Notes: generated from the sequence alone by a model not told the origin. A stretch of DNA of 64,000 nucleotides from an uncultured Gammaproteobacteria bacterium (GCA_947258975.1 CAMYKK010000005.1:62001-126000); one strand, 5' to 3'; counted from the first letter of the stretch, positions 54,931-63,854 are shown. A program made the numbers and translations.

Positions 54931-55602
54931 TTATTGGATCGTAGTACGGGAAAAGGCGCATAACCGCCGGACACAACATTGTTTACAATCTGGAGTGGGC
55001 CGGCAGACCGTCTTCCCGTGAAACACGATCAAGGCATGGTATTCCTTAAAGTCCGATAGCCTTCTCCCCATTTCGGACTCGAACAGACAGCGTAACACGT
55101 CGTAGTCTTCATTTCCGAGGATTAACCCCAGTCTCGAAAAAATCCTCCGTGTATATGCATCAATCACAAACACCGGTCGATCGAATGCATATAACAATAT
55201 GTCGTCAGCGGTTTCGCGACCGACACCATAAACAGATAACAACGCGTGCCGCAGGTCTAATGTCTGCATGCGCTGCAATTCGTCTATACCGCCGTTATGA
55301 AGGAGCCAATGGCAGAAGTTGCGCAGACGCTTGGTTTTGACATTGAAATACCCGGAGGGCCGCAGCCAACTTGCCAGTTTTTTGTGATGTGCCGCCAATA
55401 CAGAATTCGGATCCAGAACACCGGCTTGCTTTAGGTTATCCAGCGCGCGCTCCACATTCTTCCAGTTTGTATTCTGGGTCAATATTGCGCCGACCATGAC
55501 CTCGAATTTGCTATCCGCCGGCCACCATCCTCGTGGTCCATAGCGGTGAGACAATTCACGGTATATACGTTTTATGATTGTTGCTGACTCCACGTCATTC
55601 AA
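54931..55602 (-). CDS. Endonuclease III-like HhH-GPD DNA glycosylase with Lys-to-Glu change
   Basis: Base-excision repair glycosylase of the Nth/MagIII group. It has PADSKFEVMVGAILTQNTNWKNVERALDNL near the N-terminus, the helix-hairpin-helix LLSVYGVGRETADDILLYAF, the catalytic Asp in VIDAYTRRIF, and four Cys (C-x5-C-x2-C-x5-C) at the C-terminus for an iron-sulfur cluster. In Nth the hairpin carries a Lys (GRKTAN) that gives AP-lyase activity; here it is Glu (GRETAD), suggesting a glycosylase without lyase, as in alkyl-base glycosylases. The start is uncertain: TTG at 55602, overlapping the rluB stop, or GTG at 55593. The longer frame to 55662 would overlap rluB by 64 bases. Confidence 0.82.
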   Translation of the reverse strand: MNDVESATIIKRIYRELSHRYGPRGWWPADSKFEVMVGAILTQNTNWKNVERALDNLKQAGVLDPNSVLAAHHKKLASWLRPSGYFNVKTKRLRNFCHWLLHNGGIDELQRMQTLDLRHALLSVYGVGRETADDILLYAFDRPVFVIDAYTRRIFSRLGLILGNEDYDVLRCLFESEMGRRLSDFKEYHALIVFHGKTVCRPTPDCKQCCVRRLCAFSRTTIQ

Positions 55603-56360
55603 GGTTTCGGCACACGGTGGTCCTCGGTCAACGCGACTGAAACCAGCAATCGACGTACGCACGGGTCGCCGAGCCGGTGCCAGCCGCCCGGTGGCAGGTC
55701 ATCAGGTAGATGTATGCAGCCGAAACGCAACCGTTTCAGACGATTCACTGATATTCCCATCGCCCCAAACAGTCGCCGTACTTCCCGATAACGCCCTTGG
55801 GTAATGGTCACTCGGTACCATTGGTTGATCCCTCCAGATGAGCGCTGGGATTTGATCTCCTTAAATGACGCAGCTCTTCCGTCCACGTCTATCCCGTCTA
55901 TCAACTGACGCCGCTGTATCTGTGTCAACGCACCCGTAGCGCGAACCAGGTACTCTCGTTCGATTCCGTAACGCGGATGCATCAGCCGCTGTGCAAGATC
56001 GCCATCGTTTGTGAATATGAGCAATCCGGTAGTGTTGATGTCCAATCGGCCTACGGAGATCCATTGACCATTACTGAGCCTGGGAAGATGCTCGTAAACA
56101 GTGGGTCTACCTTTGGGATCGAAACGGGTACAGATCTGGCCTTCCGGTTTGTTGTAAACAATCACACAGGTAGGCTTTGGATCGCAGTCGGCAGACACGG
56201 TCCTGCCGTCCACGGCAATGCGCGTACTTGGGCTCACGCGCACGCCCACGTGGGCCAACTCACCGTCTATGGTAATACGACCCTGTTTAATCCATTTTTC
56301 AATTTCGCGACGCGACCCCAGTCCTGCTCTTGCAAGAACCTTATGTAACTTCTCGCCCAC
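55599..56360 (-). CDS. rluB: 23S rRNA pseudouridine(2605) synthase
   Basis: Converts a uridine of the 23S rRNA peptidyl-transferase region to pseudouridine. It has an N-terminal S4 domain (KLHKVLARAGLGSRREIEKWIKQGRITIDG) and the catalytic GRLDINTTGLLIFTNDGDLAQRLMHP with the essential Asp, then TITQGRYREVRRLFGAMG. A GTG at 56360 is used; the frame also allows a TTG at 56372. The start overlaps the scpB stop, completing the scpA-scpB-rluB order common in gammaproteobacteria. Related RluE or RluF are less likely given the S4 domain and neighbours. Confidence 0.92.
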   Translation of the reverse strand: MGEKLHKVLARAGLGSRREIEKWIKQGRITIDGELAHVGVRVSPSTRIAVDGRTVSADCDPKPTCVIVYNKPEGQICTRFDPKGRPTVYEHLPRLSNGQWISVGRLDINTTGLLIFTNDGDLAQRLMHPRYGIEREYLVRATGALTQIQRRQLIDGIDVDGRAASFKEIKSQRSSGGINQWYRVTITQGRYREVRRLFGAMGISVNRLKRLRFGCIHLPDDLPPGGWHRLGDPCVRRLLVSVALTEDHRVPKP

Positions 56361-57108
56361 TATCCACGTCAAGGTCGTGTTCCGATTCGGGATCGTACTC
56401 CGCCTGCGTCATTCCGGCAGCATCGATATGGATAATTTCCGCGCTGTGTGTCACGTCAGACTCGCCTGCGGATTGTGTCGCATCCATCTGCGCGTCGATT
56501 CCACCATCGGCTATCTCAAGCGGCAACTTTAGATTTAATTCCTTTGCGACCTCTGCAGGTTCGCGTCTTTCCTTCAAGGCGGGTAATTCATCCAGACCGC
56601 CTAGGCTGAAGTAATCGAGAAACGCCGAAGTCGTGCCGAACAAAGCGGGGTGTCCAGCAACGTCACGACGGCCGACCTCTCTCACCCAACCGCGGTCTAC
56701 CAACGCGCGCATAATATCCGTGCCGACACCCACACCGCGGATCTCCTCAATGTCCCCACGGGTAACTGGTTGCCGGTAGGCAATTATTGCCAGAGTTTCC
56801 ATGGCAGCGCGTGAGTAACGAGGCGGCCTCCCCTCGTTGAGTTTTCTGAGCCATGGAGCATATTTTTCGCGTGACTGGAATCGATATCCGTTTCCTACAC
56901 GCCGCAATTCAATACCACGGGTGCCGTATTCTTGCTCCAGTGTGCTCAGCACTTCTCCTATTTCTTTAGAAGTCGGCTGTCCATCACCGGGAAACAGGGA
57001 CTTCAACGCCTTCACCGTCAGCGGTGTGTCCGCCGCCAGTAGCGCGGCTTCAAGAATATTCTTCAATTCACCCTGCTTCTCAACCAGTGAGGGCCGATCA
57101 TCCGTCAC
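56341..57108 (-). CDS. scpB: Segregation and condensation protein B
   Basis: Winged-helix partner of the SMC-ScpA complex for chromosome organisation. The 255-residue protein shows LKNILEAALLAADTPLTVKALKSLF, the central LRRVGNGYRFQSREKYAPWL and SRAAMETLAIIAYRQPVTRGDIEEIRGV, GRRDVAGHPALFGTTSAFLDYF, all diagnostic of ScpB. It has an acidic C-terminal extension of about 60 residues. It overlaps scpA by four bases. Confidence 0.95.
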   Translation of the reverse strand: MTDDRPSLVEKQGELKNILEAALLAADTPLTVKALKSLFPGDGQPTSKEIGEVLSTLEQEYGTRGIELRRVGNGYRFQSREKYAPWLRKLNEGRPPRYSRAAMETLAIIAYRQPVTRGDIEEIRGVGVGTDIMRALVDRGWVREVGRRDVAGHPALFGTTSAFLDYFSLGGLDELPALKERREPAEVAKELNLKLPLEIADGGIDAQMDATQSAGESDVTHSAEIIHIDAAGMTQAEYDPESEHDLDVDSGREVT

Positions 57109-57911
57109 GCGGCAGTCCTCACACTTATTGGCGCAAACGATTGATCTTGAACAACAATAATAAGATCATCACGACACAATTCAAGGATCGCGATGAAACT
57201 CACGACTAAGCCCATACGTCCCTCTGTCACATCGAACAGCTCCTCAAACCGTCCGTACTTTTTGGCCTTCAAGTGATTCAGGATGCGTGTCATGCGCTCC
57301 CGTACGGATAGCAGTTCCCGTGTAACGTGGAGATGTTTTAGATGCGCCGCCCGCTCAACGACCCGCTGAAAGGCCGTGGCAACTTCATCCATGCCTACTG
57401 TAGGAATCAGTCGCAGGGGCGTGGGGTCTTGGAAACTTGCCTTGGCCACAAAGATGTCACGCTCAAGACGCGGCAGATCGTCGATCTGCTGCGCCGCATC
57501 CCGGTAACGTTCGTATTCCAGCAAACGACGCACGAGAGCTGCTCTTGGATCTTCTTCATATTCCTCGTCAATCGGTTTCGGCAATAACATACGAGACTTG
57601 ATTTCGGCCAACATCGCCGCCATCACCAGATATTCCGCGGCCAGATCGAGCTTTGCCACACGCATTACTTCGATGTATTCCATGTACTGCCGAGTGATCT
57701 CAGCCACTGGGATATCAAGAATATCAATATTTTGCCTGCGGATGAGATAAAGCAGCAGATCCAGGGGGCCTTCGAAGCTTTCGAGGATAACCTCTAACGC
57801 GTCAGGTGGTATGTAAAGATCTTGCGGCCATTCTTTGAGCACTTCTCCGCGCACCACTGCGCGCACGGATGCGGTGAAGACCTCGTCCGGGGGTAAGCTA
57901 TCGGCTGCCAT
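57105..57911 (-). CDS. scpA: Segregation and condensation protein A
   Basis: Kleisin subunit that bridges the SMC heads. The N-terminal half has FEGPLDLLLYLIRRQNIDILDIPVAEITRQYMEYI and YLVMAAMLAEIKSRMLLP, the strongest ScpA signature, and the C-terminal winged helix follows (AKKYGRFEELFDVTEGRMGLVVSFIAILELCRDDLI). The ATG overlaps the last base of the trpS stop (TAATG), so trpS-scpA-scpB-rluB form one translationally coupled unit. Confidence 0.95.
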   Translation of the reverse strand: MAADSLPPDEVFTASVRAVVRGEVLKEWPQDLYIPPDALEVILESFEGPLDLLLYLIRRQNIDILDIPVAEITRQYMEYIEVMRVAKLDLAAEYLVMAAMLAEIKSRMLLPKPIDEEYEEDPRAALVRRLLEYERYRDAAQQIDDLPRLERDIFVAKASFQDPTPLRLIPTVGMDEVATAFQRVVERAAHLKHLHVTRELLSVRERMTRILNHLKAKKYGRFEELFDVTEGRMGLVVSFIAILELCRDDLIIVVQDQSFAPISVRTAA

Positions 57912-59131
57912 TAATAGTATTCCAGGCCCATGCTTCGTCGAACCTCCTCCAAGGTCTCACCAGCGATTTCTCTCGCCCGCTCACAACCGTCGGCAATAAT
58001 GTTGCGCACCAGCGTCGGATCTTCCGCATACGGCGCCGCGCGTTCGTGCATTGCCCTCTGCTCGCTTAGTATCGCTTCAATCAACGGCTGCTTGCAATCC
58101 AAACAGCCAATGCCCGCTGAGCGGCAACCTTCCTGTACCCATGTCCTCGTGTCATCGGTTGAGTAAACCTTGTGCAGATCCCAAACAGGGCACTTATCCG
58201 GCTCCCCCGGATCATGACGCCGTTTGCGGGCGGGATCGGTTGGCATCACTCTAAGCTTATGGGCGACGCGTTCGGGTTCATCGCGAAGGGCGATGATGTT
58301 ATCGTATGACTTGGACATTTTCTCACCGTCCAAGCCAGGCAACTTCGATGCGTGAGTCAATAATGCCTGCGGTTCTTCCAAGATTATCCGGCCGCCACCC
58401 TCGAGATAACCGAATAGTCGCTCCTTCTCCATGATGGCGATGTTCTGATTCTCCTCCAATAACGCACGCGCCTTTTCCAAAGCCTCCTGATCTCCGCGCT
58501 CCAAATATGCAGCTCGCATCTCTCTATACAGCTTGGCGCCCTTCTTGCCGAGCTTTTTAATCGCCTCCTCCGCTTTCTGCGCATACCCCGGATCACGGCC
58601 GAAAAGGTAATTGAAACGTCGTGCTACCTCCCTGGTTAGCTCTACGTGCGGCACCTGGTCGTCACCAACGGGTACCCGCTTCGCCTTGTAAATAAGAATG
58701 TCGGCACTCTGCAGAACCGGATATCCAAGAAAACCGTGGGTCGCCAGATCGCGTTCCTTCAGCTTCTCTTGCTGATCCTTAAAACTGGGGACACGTTCCA
58801 ACCAACTCAGCGGGGTAATCATGGACAAGAGTAAGTGCAACTCTGCATGCTCCGGGACTCGTGACTGGATAAACAAGGTGGCTCGTCCTGGTTCCACTCC
58901 CGCAGCCAACCAATCGATTACCATTTCCCACGTACTTTCTCTGATGACGCTAAGATCATCTTCATAGTGTGTGGTTAACGCATGCCAGTCAGCGACGAAG
59001 AAGAAACAATCGTACTCATACTGTAATTCCACCCAGTTCTTGAGTACGCCATGATAGTGTCCCAGGTGCAGGCGCCCGGTTGGCCGCATGCCTGACACCA
59101 CCCGTTCCGGTTGACCAGTGCGATTAATCAA
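57911..59131 (-). CDS. trpS: Tryptophanyl-tRNA synthetase, long form
   Basis: Charges tRNA-Trp. Class I signatures are HLGH in SGMRPTGRLHLGHYHG and KMSKS in LPGLDGEKMSKSYDN. At 406 residues it is longer than the 334-residue E. coli enzyme, because of an insertion between GRDPGYAQKAEEAIKKLG and the KMSKS region (KLYREMRAAYLERGDQEALEKARALLEENQ). Such long forms are known in Pseudomonas and betaproteobacteria. Neighbouring yciO, scpA and scpB agree with gammaproteobacterial order. Confidence 0.95.
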   Translation of the reverse strand: MINRTGQPERVVSGMRPTGRLHLGHYHGVLKNWVELQYEYDCFFFVADWHALTTHYEDDLSVIRESTWEMVIDWLAAGVEPGRATLFIQSRVPEHAELHLLLSMITPLSWLERVPSFKDQQEKLKERDLATHGFLGYPVLQSADILIYKAKRVPVGDDQVPHVELTREVARRFNYLFGRDPGYAQKAEEAIKKLGKKGAKLYREMRAAYLERGDQEALEKARALLEENQNIAIMEKERLFGYLEGGGRIILEEPQALLTHASKLPGLDGEKMSKSYDNIIALRDEPERVAHKLRVMPTDPARKRRHDPGEPDKCPVWDLHKVYSTDDTRTWVQEGCRSAGIGCLDCKQPLIEAILSEQRAMHERAAPYAEDPTLVRNIIADGCERAREIAGETLEEVRRSMGLEYY

Positions 59132-59249
59132 GGCGCCCTCCGCTTACAGCCCGCGGCGGCAGCGAGCATAGACTGGCAGTGGCACGGGGAATAAGTTGAT
59201 GCTTTGCTTGGTTCCTGCATTGTGCATCACGAGTATATCAGGCTATTCA

Positions 59250-59888
59250 TCACGACAGTGACGTCGTCTGATCAAATACCGCAGCATCACCTTTACCCCG
59301 GCGCACCACAACAGGCATTTCGCCGATCCACTCAACCACGGTCGTGGGTTCAAAGCCGCAATGACCTCCATCTATCACCGCATCAATATCCTGCTCCAGG
59401 AGCTGTCTGATTTCGTGGGGATCGCTTAGAGGCAGCTGCTCGCCAGGTAGGATCAACGTGGAACTCATTATCGGCTCTCCAAGTTCCATGAGTATAGCGC
59501 GAACGATCTCTGAGTCCGGGATACGCAAACCTATGGTTTTTCGCTTCGGATTTTGCAGGCGGCGCGGCAACTGTCTGGTAGCCGGCACGATAAAAGTATA
59601 AGGACCCGGAGTGCAGGACTTTATCATCCTGAATTGTTCGTTATCAATCTTGGCAAATAAGCTGATCTCCGCCAAATCACGTGTAACGAGCGTGAAATTA
59701 TGTTTGTTATCCAAACGACGTATTCTCCGGATGCGATCCATCGATCCCTTATCGCCGACATGACAACCAATCGCGTAGCTGGAATCGGTCGGATAGGCGA
59801 TGACACCGCCACGCCGAATAATATCGACGACTTGTCTGACTAGGCGCTGCTGTGGGTTTCTTGGATGTATCTCGAAGTATTGGGCCAT
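59250..59888 (-). CDS. yciO: YciO/YrdC/Sua5-family protein
   Basis: Member of the YrdC fold family that includes threonylcarbamoyl-AMP synthase. The 212 residues show VRQVVDIIRRGGVIAYPTDSSYAIGC, RIRRLDNKHNFTLV, CTPGPYTFIVPATRQLPRRL and KRKTIGLRIPD, typical of the YciO branch. Whether YciO makes threonylcarbamoyl-AMP or has another role is not settled in the family. It stands upstream of trpS, 118 bases apart, in which I see no further gene. Confidence 0.92.
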   Translation of the reverse strand: MAQYFEIHPRNPQQRLVRQVVDIIRRGGVIAYPTDSSYAIGCHVGDKGSMDRIRRIRRLDNKHNFTLVTRDLAEISLFAKIDNEQFRMIKSCTPGPYTFIVPATRQLPRRLQNPKRKTIGLRIPDSEIVRAILMELGEPIMSSTLILPGEQLPLSDPHEIRQLLEQDIDAVIDGGHCGFEPTTVVEWIGEMPVVVRRGKGDAAVFDQTTSLS

Positions 59889-59894
59889 CTTACT

Positions 59895-60419
59895 TCAAGC
59901 TTGAATTATTACCGGGGTGACTCGCTGTCGTTTTATCTGCTCTTGATTCAAGAGTCCGCACACCGAGCCACAGCCCGGTATGTGCAACTCGGGCGCAATC
60001 TCAATCAGCGGCAACAATACGAATCGACGCAAGTGCATGCGGGGATGAGGGACAGTGAGTCCCGGCTCATCTATTTCTGCGTCACCATACAACAATAGAT
60101 CAAGATCCAGGGAGCGCGGACCGTCGGGCCGATCAACACAGCGAGCACGTTGATGGTCACGCTCAATTTCCAATAAATGATCTAGTACCGCTCGCGGGCA
60201 CAACTGTGTGCAAATACAACAGACTGCGTTTATAAAATCCGGCTGCCGTTCATCGCCTATTGGTGTTGATCGATACAACGATGAACTTTTCGCGACATGA
60301 GAATGCGCACCGCAATCCAATTGATCCATTGCCGTTAACACATGTTGTTCCGGCTCGTCGAGGTTGCTGCCCAAGCCCACGTAGCAACGCACAGTCTCAC
60401 CGACTGCTTTGATCGTCAC
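59895..60419 (-). CDS. folK: 6-hydroxymethyl-7,8-dihydropterin pyrophosphokinase
   Basis: Folate pathway enzyme transferring pyrophosphate from ATP to the pterin. It shows CYVGLGSNLDEPEQHVLTAMDQL, SSLYRSTPIG, FINAVC and the signature DGPRSLDLDLLLYGD followed by VPHPRMHLRRFVLLPL. The longer frame starts at 60533 but overlaps pcnB by 118 bases. The GTG at 60419, overlapping the pcnB stop as GTGA, gives a normal 174-residue protein and is chosen. The pcnB-folK pairing is usual in gammaproteobacteria. Confidence 0.93.
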   Translation of the reverse strand: MTIKAVGETVRCYVGLGSNLDEPEQHVLTAMDQLDCGAHSHVAKSSSLYRSTPIGDERQPDFINAVCCICTQLCPRAVLDHLLEIERDHQRARCVDRPDGPRSLDLDLLLYGDAEIDEPGLTVPHPRMHLRRFVLLPLIEIAPELHIPGCGSVCGLLNQEQIKRQRVTPVIIQA

Positions 60420-61711
60420 GCGGCTCGACTTTTGCGTTTCCGCCTGCGGCCCCGTTTCGGCGTGGTTTCCCGCAACCCACGAATCATACTTTCTCGTTCT
60501 TGTTGATCCGCATCCTGGATACGGGTCCACCACTGTGCAATCTCGGATTTGATTTCATTCACCTCTGTCCTGAGCAGCATAAGGTCATAAGCGGCGCGAA
60601 AACGTTTATGCCCGAGTATTCGATGTATGCTTTTGGGTGATCTCTGCTCCAACAGTGGCTGCAACGCCCAAATGTCTTTAATCACGATCACGAAGCGTCT
60701 CGGAATGGCGACATGTTGCGCCTGGTCACGAACCGCATCCGAAGCCGCAACGCTCCAAGCGCGCCGACTGTCCATGCCGCCATCTTGCAACTTGTGGACG
60801 TCCGCCTGTAGTGGATCCCATAACAGGCAGGCGAACAAGAACGCAGGGATGACCGGTTTACCCAGCTGTATCCGGTTATCGGTATTCGCCAACGCCAAAG
60901 ACGACAGATTCGGAGTGATTCCATCCAGGCATTGTTCCGTGAAAGGAAAGATATAGCGAAACAGGCCGTATTCCCGCAGCATATCATAGGTACGGAGTGC
61001 GTAGCCGCCGTGAAACAGCTTTATCACTTCATCCAGCATCCGTGCCGGCGGCACGTGAAGTAACAAAGCCGCCAGTTCAGAAGTCGCCGTGAGCATCGCG
61101 GGATCGATGTTGAATTCCAACTTCGCAGCAAACCGCACCGCACGCAGCATCCTGACAGGATCTTGACGTAGCCGCTCCAATGGATCGCCAATCGTCCGAA
61201 TGACCCGCTTCTCGAGGTCTGCAATTCCGCCGACGAAGTCCCGCACCGATTGTTCTTGGGGATCGAAGTAAAGCGCGTTGATCGTAAAATCGCGCCGCAA
61301 CACGTCGTCTTGTTGCGTACCATAGACGTTATCGCGCAGCACCTGTCCGTGATCTGCAATATGGGTCCGATCCTCATCGACATCGTCAGTAGGCGATGGT
61401 GCGGCCCGATATGTTGCGACCTCAATGACTTCACCGTTTTTTCGCACATGTGCCAAGCGAAATCGCCGACCAATAAGACGGCACCCGCGGAAAATCGATT
61501 TTATTTCCTCCGGCTGGGCATCGGTGGCGATATCAAAGTCTTTGGGCGTGCGATCCAGTAACAGATCACGCACACACCCACCCACCAAGTGCGCCTCATA
61601 TCCGGCACACTTCAGCTCCTGTACGATCTTTACGGCATTGTCACTGACCGCCGGCAGGGAAATAGAATGTCCGTCCGGCGATATGATTTGGGGGAAGTGC
61701 TTGTTCTTCAC
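60416..61711 (-). CDS. pcnB: Poly(A) polymerase I
   Basis: Adds 3' poly(A) tails that mark RNAs for decay. Nucleotidyltransferase motifs are LVGGCVRDLLLDRTPKDFDIATDAQPEEI (the catalytic DFD) and GRRFRLAHVRKNGEVIEVATYR, then RRDFTINALYFDP, GDPLERLRQDPVRMLRAVRFAAKL. The C-terminus ends in a basic tail (RRKRKSRAA). A CCA-adding enzyme is the related alternative, but the length of 431, basic tail and folK neighbour favour PcnB. The start is a GTG at 61711 with AGGAG directly before it, an unusually close spacing. Confidence 0.92.
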   Translation of the reverse strand: MKNKHFPQIISPDGHSISLPAVSDNAVKIVQELKCAGYEAHLVGGCVRDLLLDRTPKDFDIATDAQPEEIKSIFRGCRLIGRRFRLAHVRKNGEVIEVATYRAAPSPTDDVDEDRTHIADHGQVLRDNVYGTQQDDVLRRDFTINALYFDPQEQSVRDFVGGIADLEKRVIRTIGDPLERLRQDPVRMLRAVRFAAKLEFNIDPAMLTATSELAALLLHVPPARMLDEVIKLFHGGYALRTYDMLREYGLFRYIFPFTEQCLDGITPNLSSLALANTDNRIQLGKPVIPAFLFACLLWDPLQADVHKLQDGGMDSRRAWSVAASDAVRDQAQHVAIPRRFVIVIKDIWALQPLLEQRSPKSIHRILGHKRFRAAYDLMLLRTEVNEIKSEIAQWWTRIQDADQQERESMIRGLRETTPKRGRRRKRKSRAA

Positions 61712-61770
61712 TCCTGATTAGAATCCTCGTGTATTTCCTGGTTGTTGATGACACAAACGACTGCCGTGTC

Positions 61771-61798
61771 TTGTATCACGCACGGTCCACCGTATAAT
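61771..61798 (+). promoter_or_regulatory. Promoter of the tRNA-Glu gene
   Basis: A perfect TATAAT at 61793-61798 follows TTGTAT (61771-61776) after 16 bases. Transcription would start near 61805, about 32 bases before the mature tRNA end. Confidence 0.6.
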
Positions 61799-61836
61799 AC
61801 CATTCCGCTACCTGCCGTATCGCTTTCAGGTCCAAT

Positions 61837-61911
61837 GCTCCCTTCGTCTAGCGGTTAGGACGCCGGCCTCTCACGTCGGTAACAGGGGTTCGAGTCCCCT
61901 AGGGAGCGCCA
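61837..61911 (+). tRNA. tRNA-Glu, anticodon CTC
   Basis: A 75-base cloverleaf: acceptor arm GCTCCCT pairs with AGGGAGC. The anticodon stem CCGGC/GTCGG, with one G-U pair, encloses loop CTCTCAC. The T arm is GGGGTTCGAGTCCCC. CCA is encoded at 61909-61911. The loop gives anticodon CTC, reading GAG. The overall sequence matches bacterial tRNA-Glu closely (CTTCGTCTAG D-arm start). It has its own promoter and no other tRNA or rRNA beside it. A CTC isoacceptor of Glu is less common than TTC, which must also exist elsewhere. Confidence 0.93.
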
Positions 61912-61978
61912 TATGTATATCGCGCACGTATCGCGCAATTGTTATTTTCGCACGTAAACAGCAAGGGCGCGTGTTTGC

Positions 61979-62842
61979 ATGAACGAAGAAATTTGCATTT
62001 TCGATGTCGACGCAGCCGCATTTGAAACTCGCGTTGTGGACCAATCTCACCGCATACCGGTATTGGTCGATTTTTGGGCATCTTGGTGCGCGCCGTGCCA
62101 GATGCTCACGCCGCTACTCGCTAAAATCGCCGACGAGTATCAAGGCGCTTTGCTGATCGCCAAGGTGAACACAGATGCAGAAAAAGAACTTGCCGCTCGT
62201 TATCAAGTTCGCAGTTTACCCACTGTCGTCTTATTTAAAAATGGACAAATCGTTGATCACTTTATGGGGACACAGCCGGAGTCAGCGATAAAACGCATGA
62301 TAGACCCGCATATCCGACGTAAATCGGAATCTGAACTCGAGCGCGCCGCTACCCTACTAGAAGCCGGTAACAACCACAAGGCCGCATCGATCCTTACGTC
62401 GGCGTTGGCCAAATACCCCACGGATGACCGGCTTAAATTAAAGTTAGCCGAGGTTCGCCTGGAAAACAAGGAGCGCGAACGAGCGACACAACTGCTATCC
62501 GAGGTTTCTCTAGAAGCGAAGAATAGCGACACCTACAAGATTCTGCAATCTCGAATTGAGTTCGAGGACCGTGATGACGCATCCTTGAAGCTGGACGAGC
62601 TGACGGCGCAGATCTCACGCGATCCGAATGACCTCGCGAGCCGCCATAAGCTTGCAATTCGCTACGTGATATCGGGCGATCTAGAAAAAGCGATGGATGA
62701 GTTATTAGAAATCGTTAAGCGCGATCGCTCATTTCAAGACGACGCGGGACGCAAGGACCTGCTCAAAGTATTCGCTATGCTCAGTGCTAGAGGCGCGCTT
62801 TTGAACCGGTATCGCGGGCTCTTGGCGCGGGCGTTAAATTAA
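61979..62842 (+). CDS. CnoX/YbbN-like thioredoxin with TPR tail
   Basis: Chaperedoxin: a thioredoxin domain plus TPR helices that in E. coli (CnoX) protects proteins and hands them to GroEL. Residues 1-110 are a thioredoxin fold with the active site WCAPC at 36-40 and cis-Pro in RSLPTVVLF. Residues ~118-285 are helical TPR-like repeats (ELERAATLLEAGNNHKAASIL and following). E. coli CnoX has SQHC with one Cys; this protein keeps both Cys of the CxxC motif and may therefore be redox active. It starts 68 bases after the tRNA, where I see no clear separate promoter. Confidence 0.9.
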   Translation: MNEEICIFDVDAAAFETRVVDQSHRIPVLVDFWASWCAPCQMLTPLLAKIADEYQGALLIAKVNTDAEKELAARYQVRSLPTVVLFKNGQIVDHFMGTQPESAIKRMIDPHIRRKSESELERAATLLEAGNNHKAASILTSALAKYPTDDRLKLKLAEVRLENKERERATQLLSEVSLEAKNSDTYKILQSRIEFEDRDDASLKLDELTAQISRDPNDLASRHKLAIRYVISGDLEKAMDELLEIVKRDRSFQDDAGRKDLLKVFAMLSARGALLNRYRGLLARALN

Positions 62843-62928
62843 CCGACGCCAAGCGATGTCCAACCGCCCGGTAACCCCGTCATCCACCGCGATCCTTAAA
62901 TGGCAATTTGCGAGCCAAAATAATATTC

Positions 62929-63834
62929 CTAACCGCGGGGGTGATGTTCGGAGTGCAGTCGTTGCAAACGCGCCTGCGCAATGTGCGTGTAGATCTGTGT
63001 AGTGGACAAGTCGCTGTGCCCAAGCAGCATTTGCACAGACCGAAGATCCGCTCCATGATTAAGCAAATGGGTAGCAAACGCATGTCTTAGTGTGTGGGGT
63101 GACAGGGGTGTGTCGATCTGTGCCTGCCGAGCATATCGTTTAATGATCTGCCAAAAGGCCTGCCGTGTCATCGACGCACCTCGCGTGGTCACGAACACCG
63201 CCCCGCTCAGCCTCCCGTGCAGGATATCGCCCCTACCCTTTTGGAGATATATATTCAGCGCCGCGATCGCCGCATCACCAAGCGGTACGAGCCGTTCCTT
63301 GGCACCCTTCCCCATGATGCGGATGACGCCGGCCGCCAGATTCAGTTCAGACATGCTCAATCTGACCAATTCAGTGACCCTGAGTCCGGCGGCATAAAGC
63401 GTTTCCAGCATTGCGTAATCCCGGCTTCCGAGCGGTGTATTATGATCCGGCTCCAGCAACAACCGTTCAACCTCTTTTTCGCTCAAAGATCTAGGCAGCG
63501 CTCGCGAGCTTTTCGGGAATTCAATGTCTACGCTCGGGTCTGAAGAAAGCTCACCGTGCCGCAACAGAAATTGGTAGAGCCGTCGCACAGACGACAACAA
63601 GCGAGCCGCGGTACTGGCCCGAACACCCGATCTAAAACGCAGGCCAAGATAGGCCTGCAAGTGTCCACGATCGGCCGTTAACAATGATTTTCCGCGACCG
63701 TAAAGATAGGCCGAATAACCTAGAATATCTGCGCGGTAAGCTTGGATCGTATTGTGGCTTAATCCAAATTCGAGCCACAGATTATCCAGAAAGCGCTCGA
63801 TGACTTCTTGGTCCAGGCGGTTGACTTTTAACAT
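62929..63834 (-). CDS. xerD: Site-specific tyrosine recombinase XerD
   Basis: Resolves chromosome dimers at dif together with XerC. The 301-residue protein has an N-terminal SAM-like core-binding domain (residues ~8-95) and a C-terminal catalytic domain with all key residues: Arg152 in AAGLRVTEL, Lys176 in GKGAKERLVPL, His247 and Arg250 in SPHTLRHAFATHLL, His273 in LGHSDLSTTQ and Tyr282 in IYTH. It resembles XerD more than XerC. There are no integrase-type neighbours, so it is the housekeeping enzyme rather than a phage gene. It lies 20 bases after a truncated upstream gene. Confidence 0.93.
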   Translation of the reverse strand: MLKVNRLDQEVIERFLDNLWLEFGLSHNTIQAYRADILGYSAYLYGRGKSLLTADRGHLQAYLGLRFRSGVRASTAARLLSSVRRLYQFLLRHGELSSDPSVDIEFPKSSRALPRSLSEKEVERLLLEPDHNTPLGSRDYAMLETLYAAGLRVTELVRLSMSELNLAAGVIRIMGKGAKERLVPLGDAAIAALNIYLQKGRGDILHGRLSGAVFVTTRGASMTRQAFWQIIKRYARQAQIDTPLSPHTLRHAFATHLLNHGADLRSVQMLLGHSDLSTTQIYTHIAQARLQRLHSEHHPRG

Positions 63835-63854
63835 TTCGCGCCATTGTAGCCACT

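Noticed and set aside
61915-61960. Short GCGC inverted repeat followed by T-rich bases after tRNA-Glu as a terminator
   Set aside because: The stem is only four base pairs and the T run is broken. The downstream gene may share the transcript.
62929-63834. Tyrosine recombinase as a phage or island integrase next to a tRNA
   Set aside because: All features and length are those of housekeeping XerD. The tRNA is not interrupted, and no duplicated tRNA end or mobile genes are seen.
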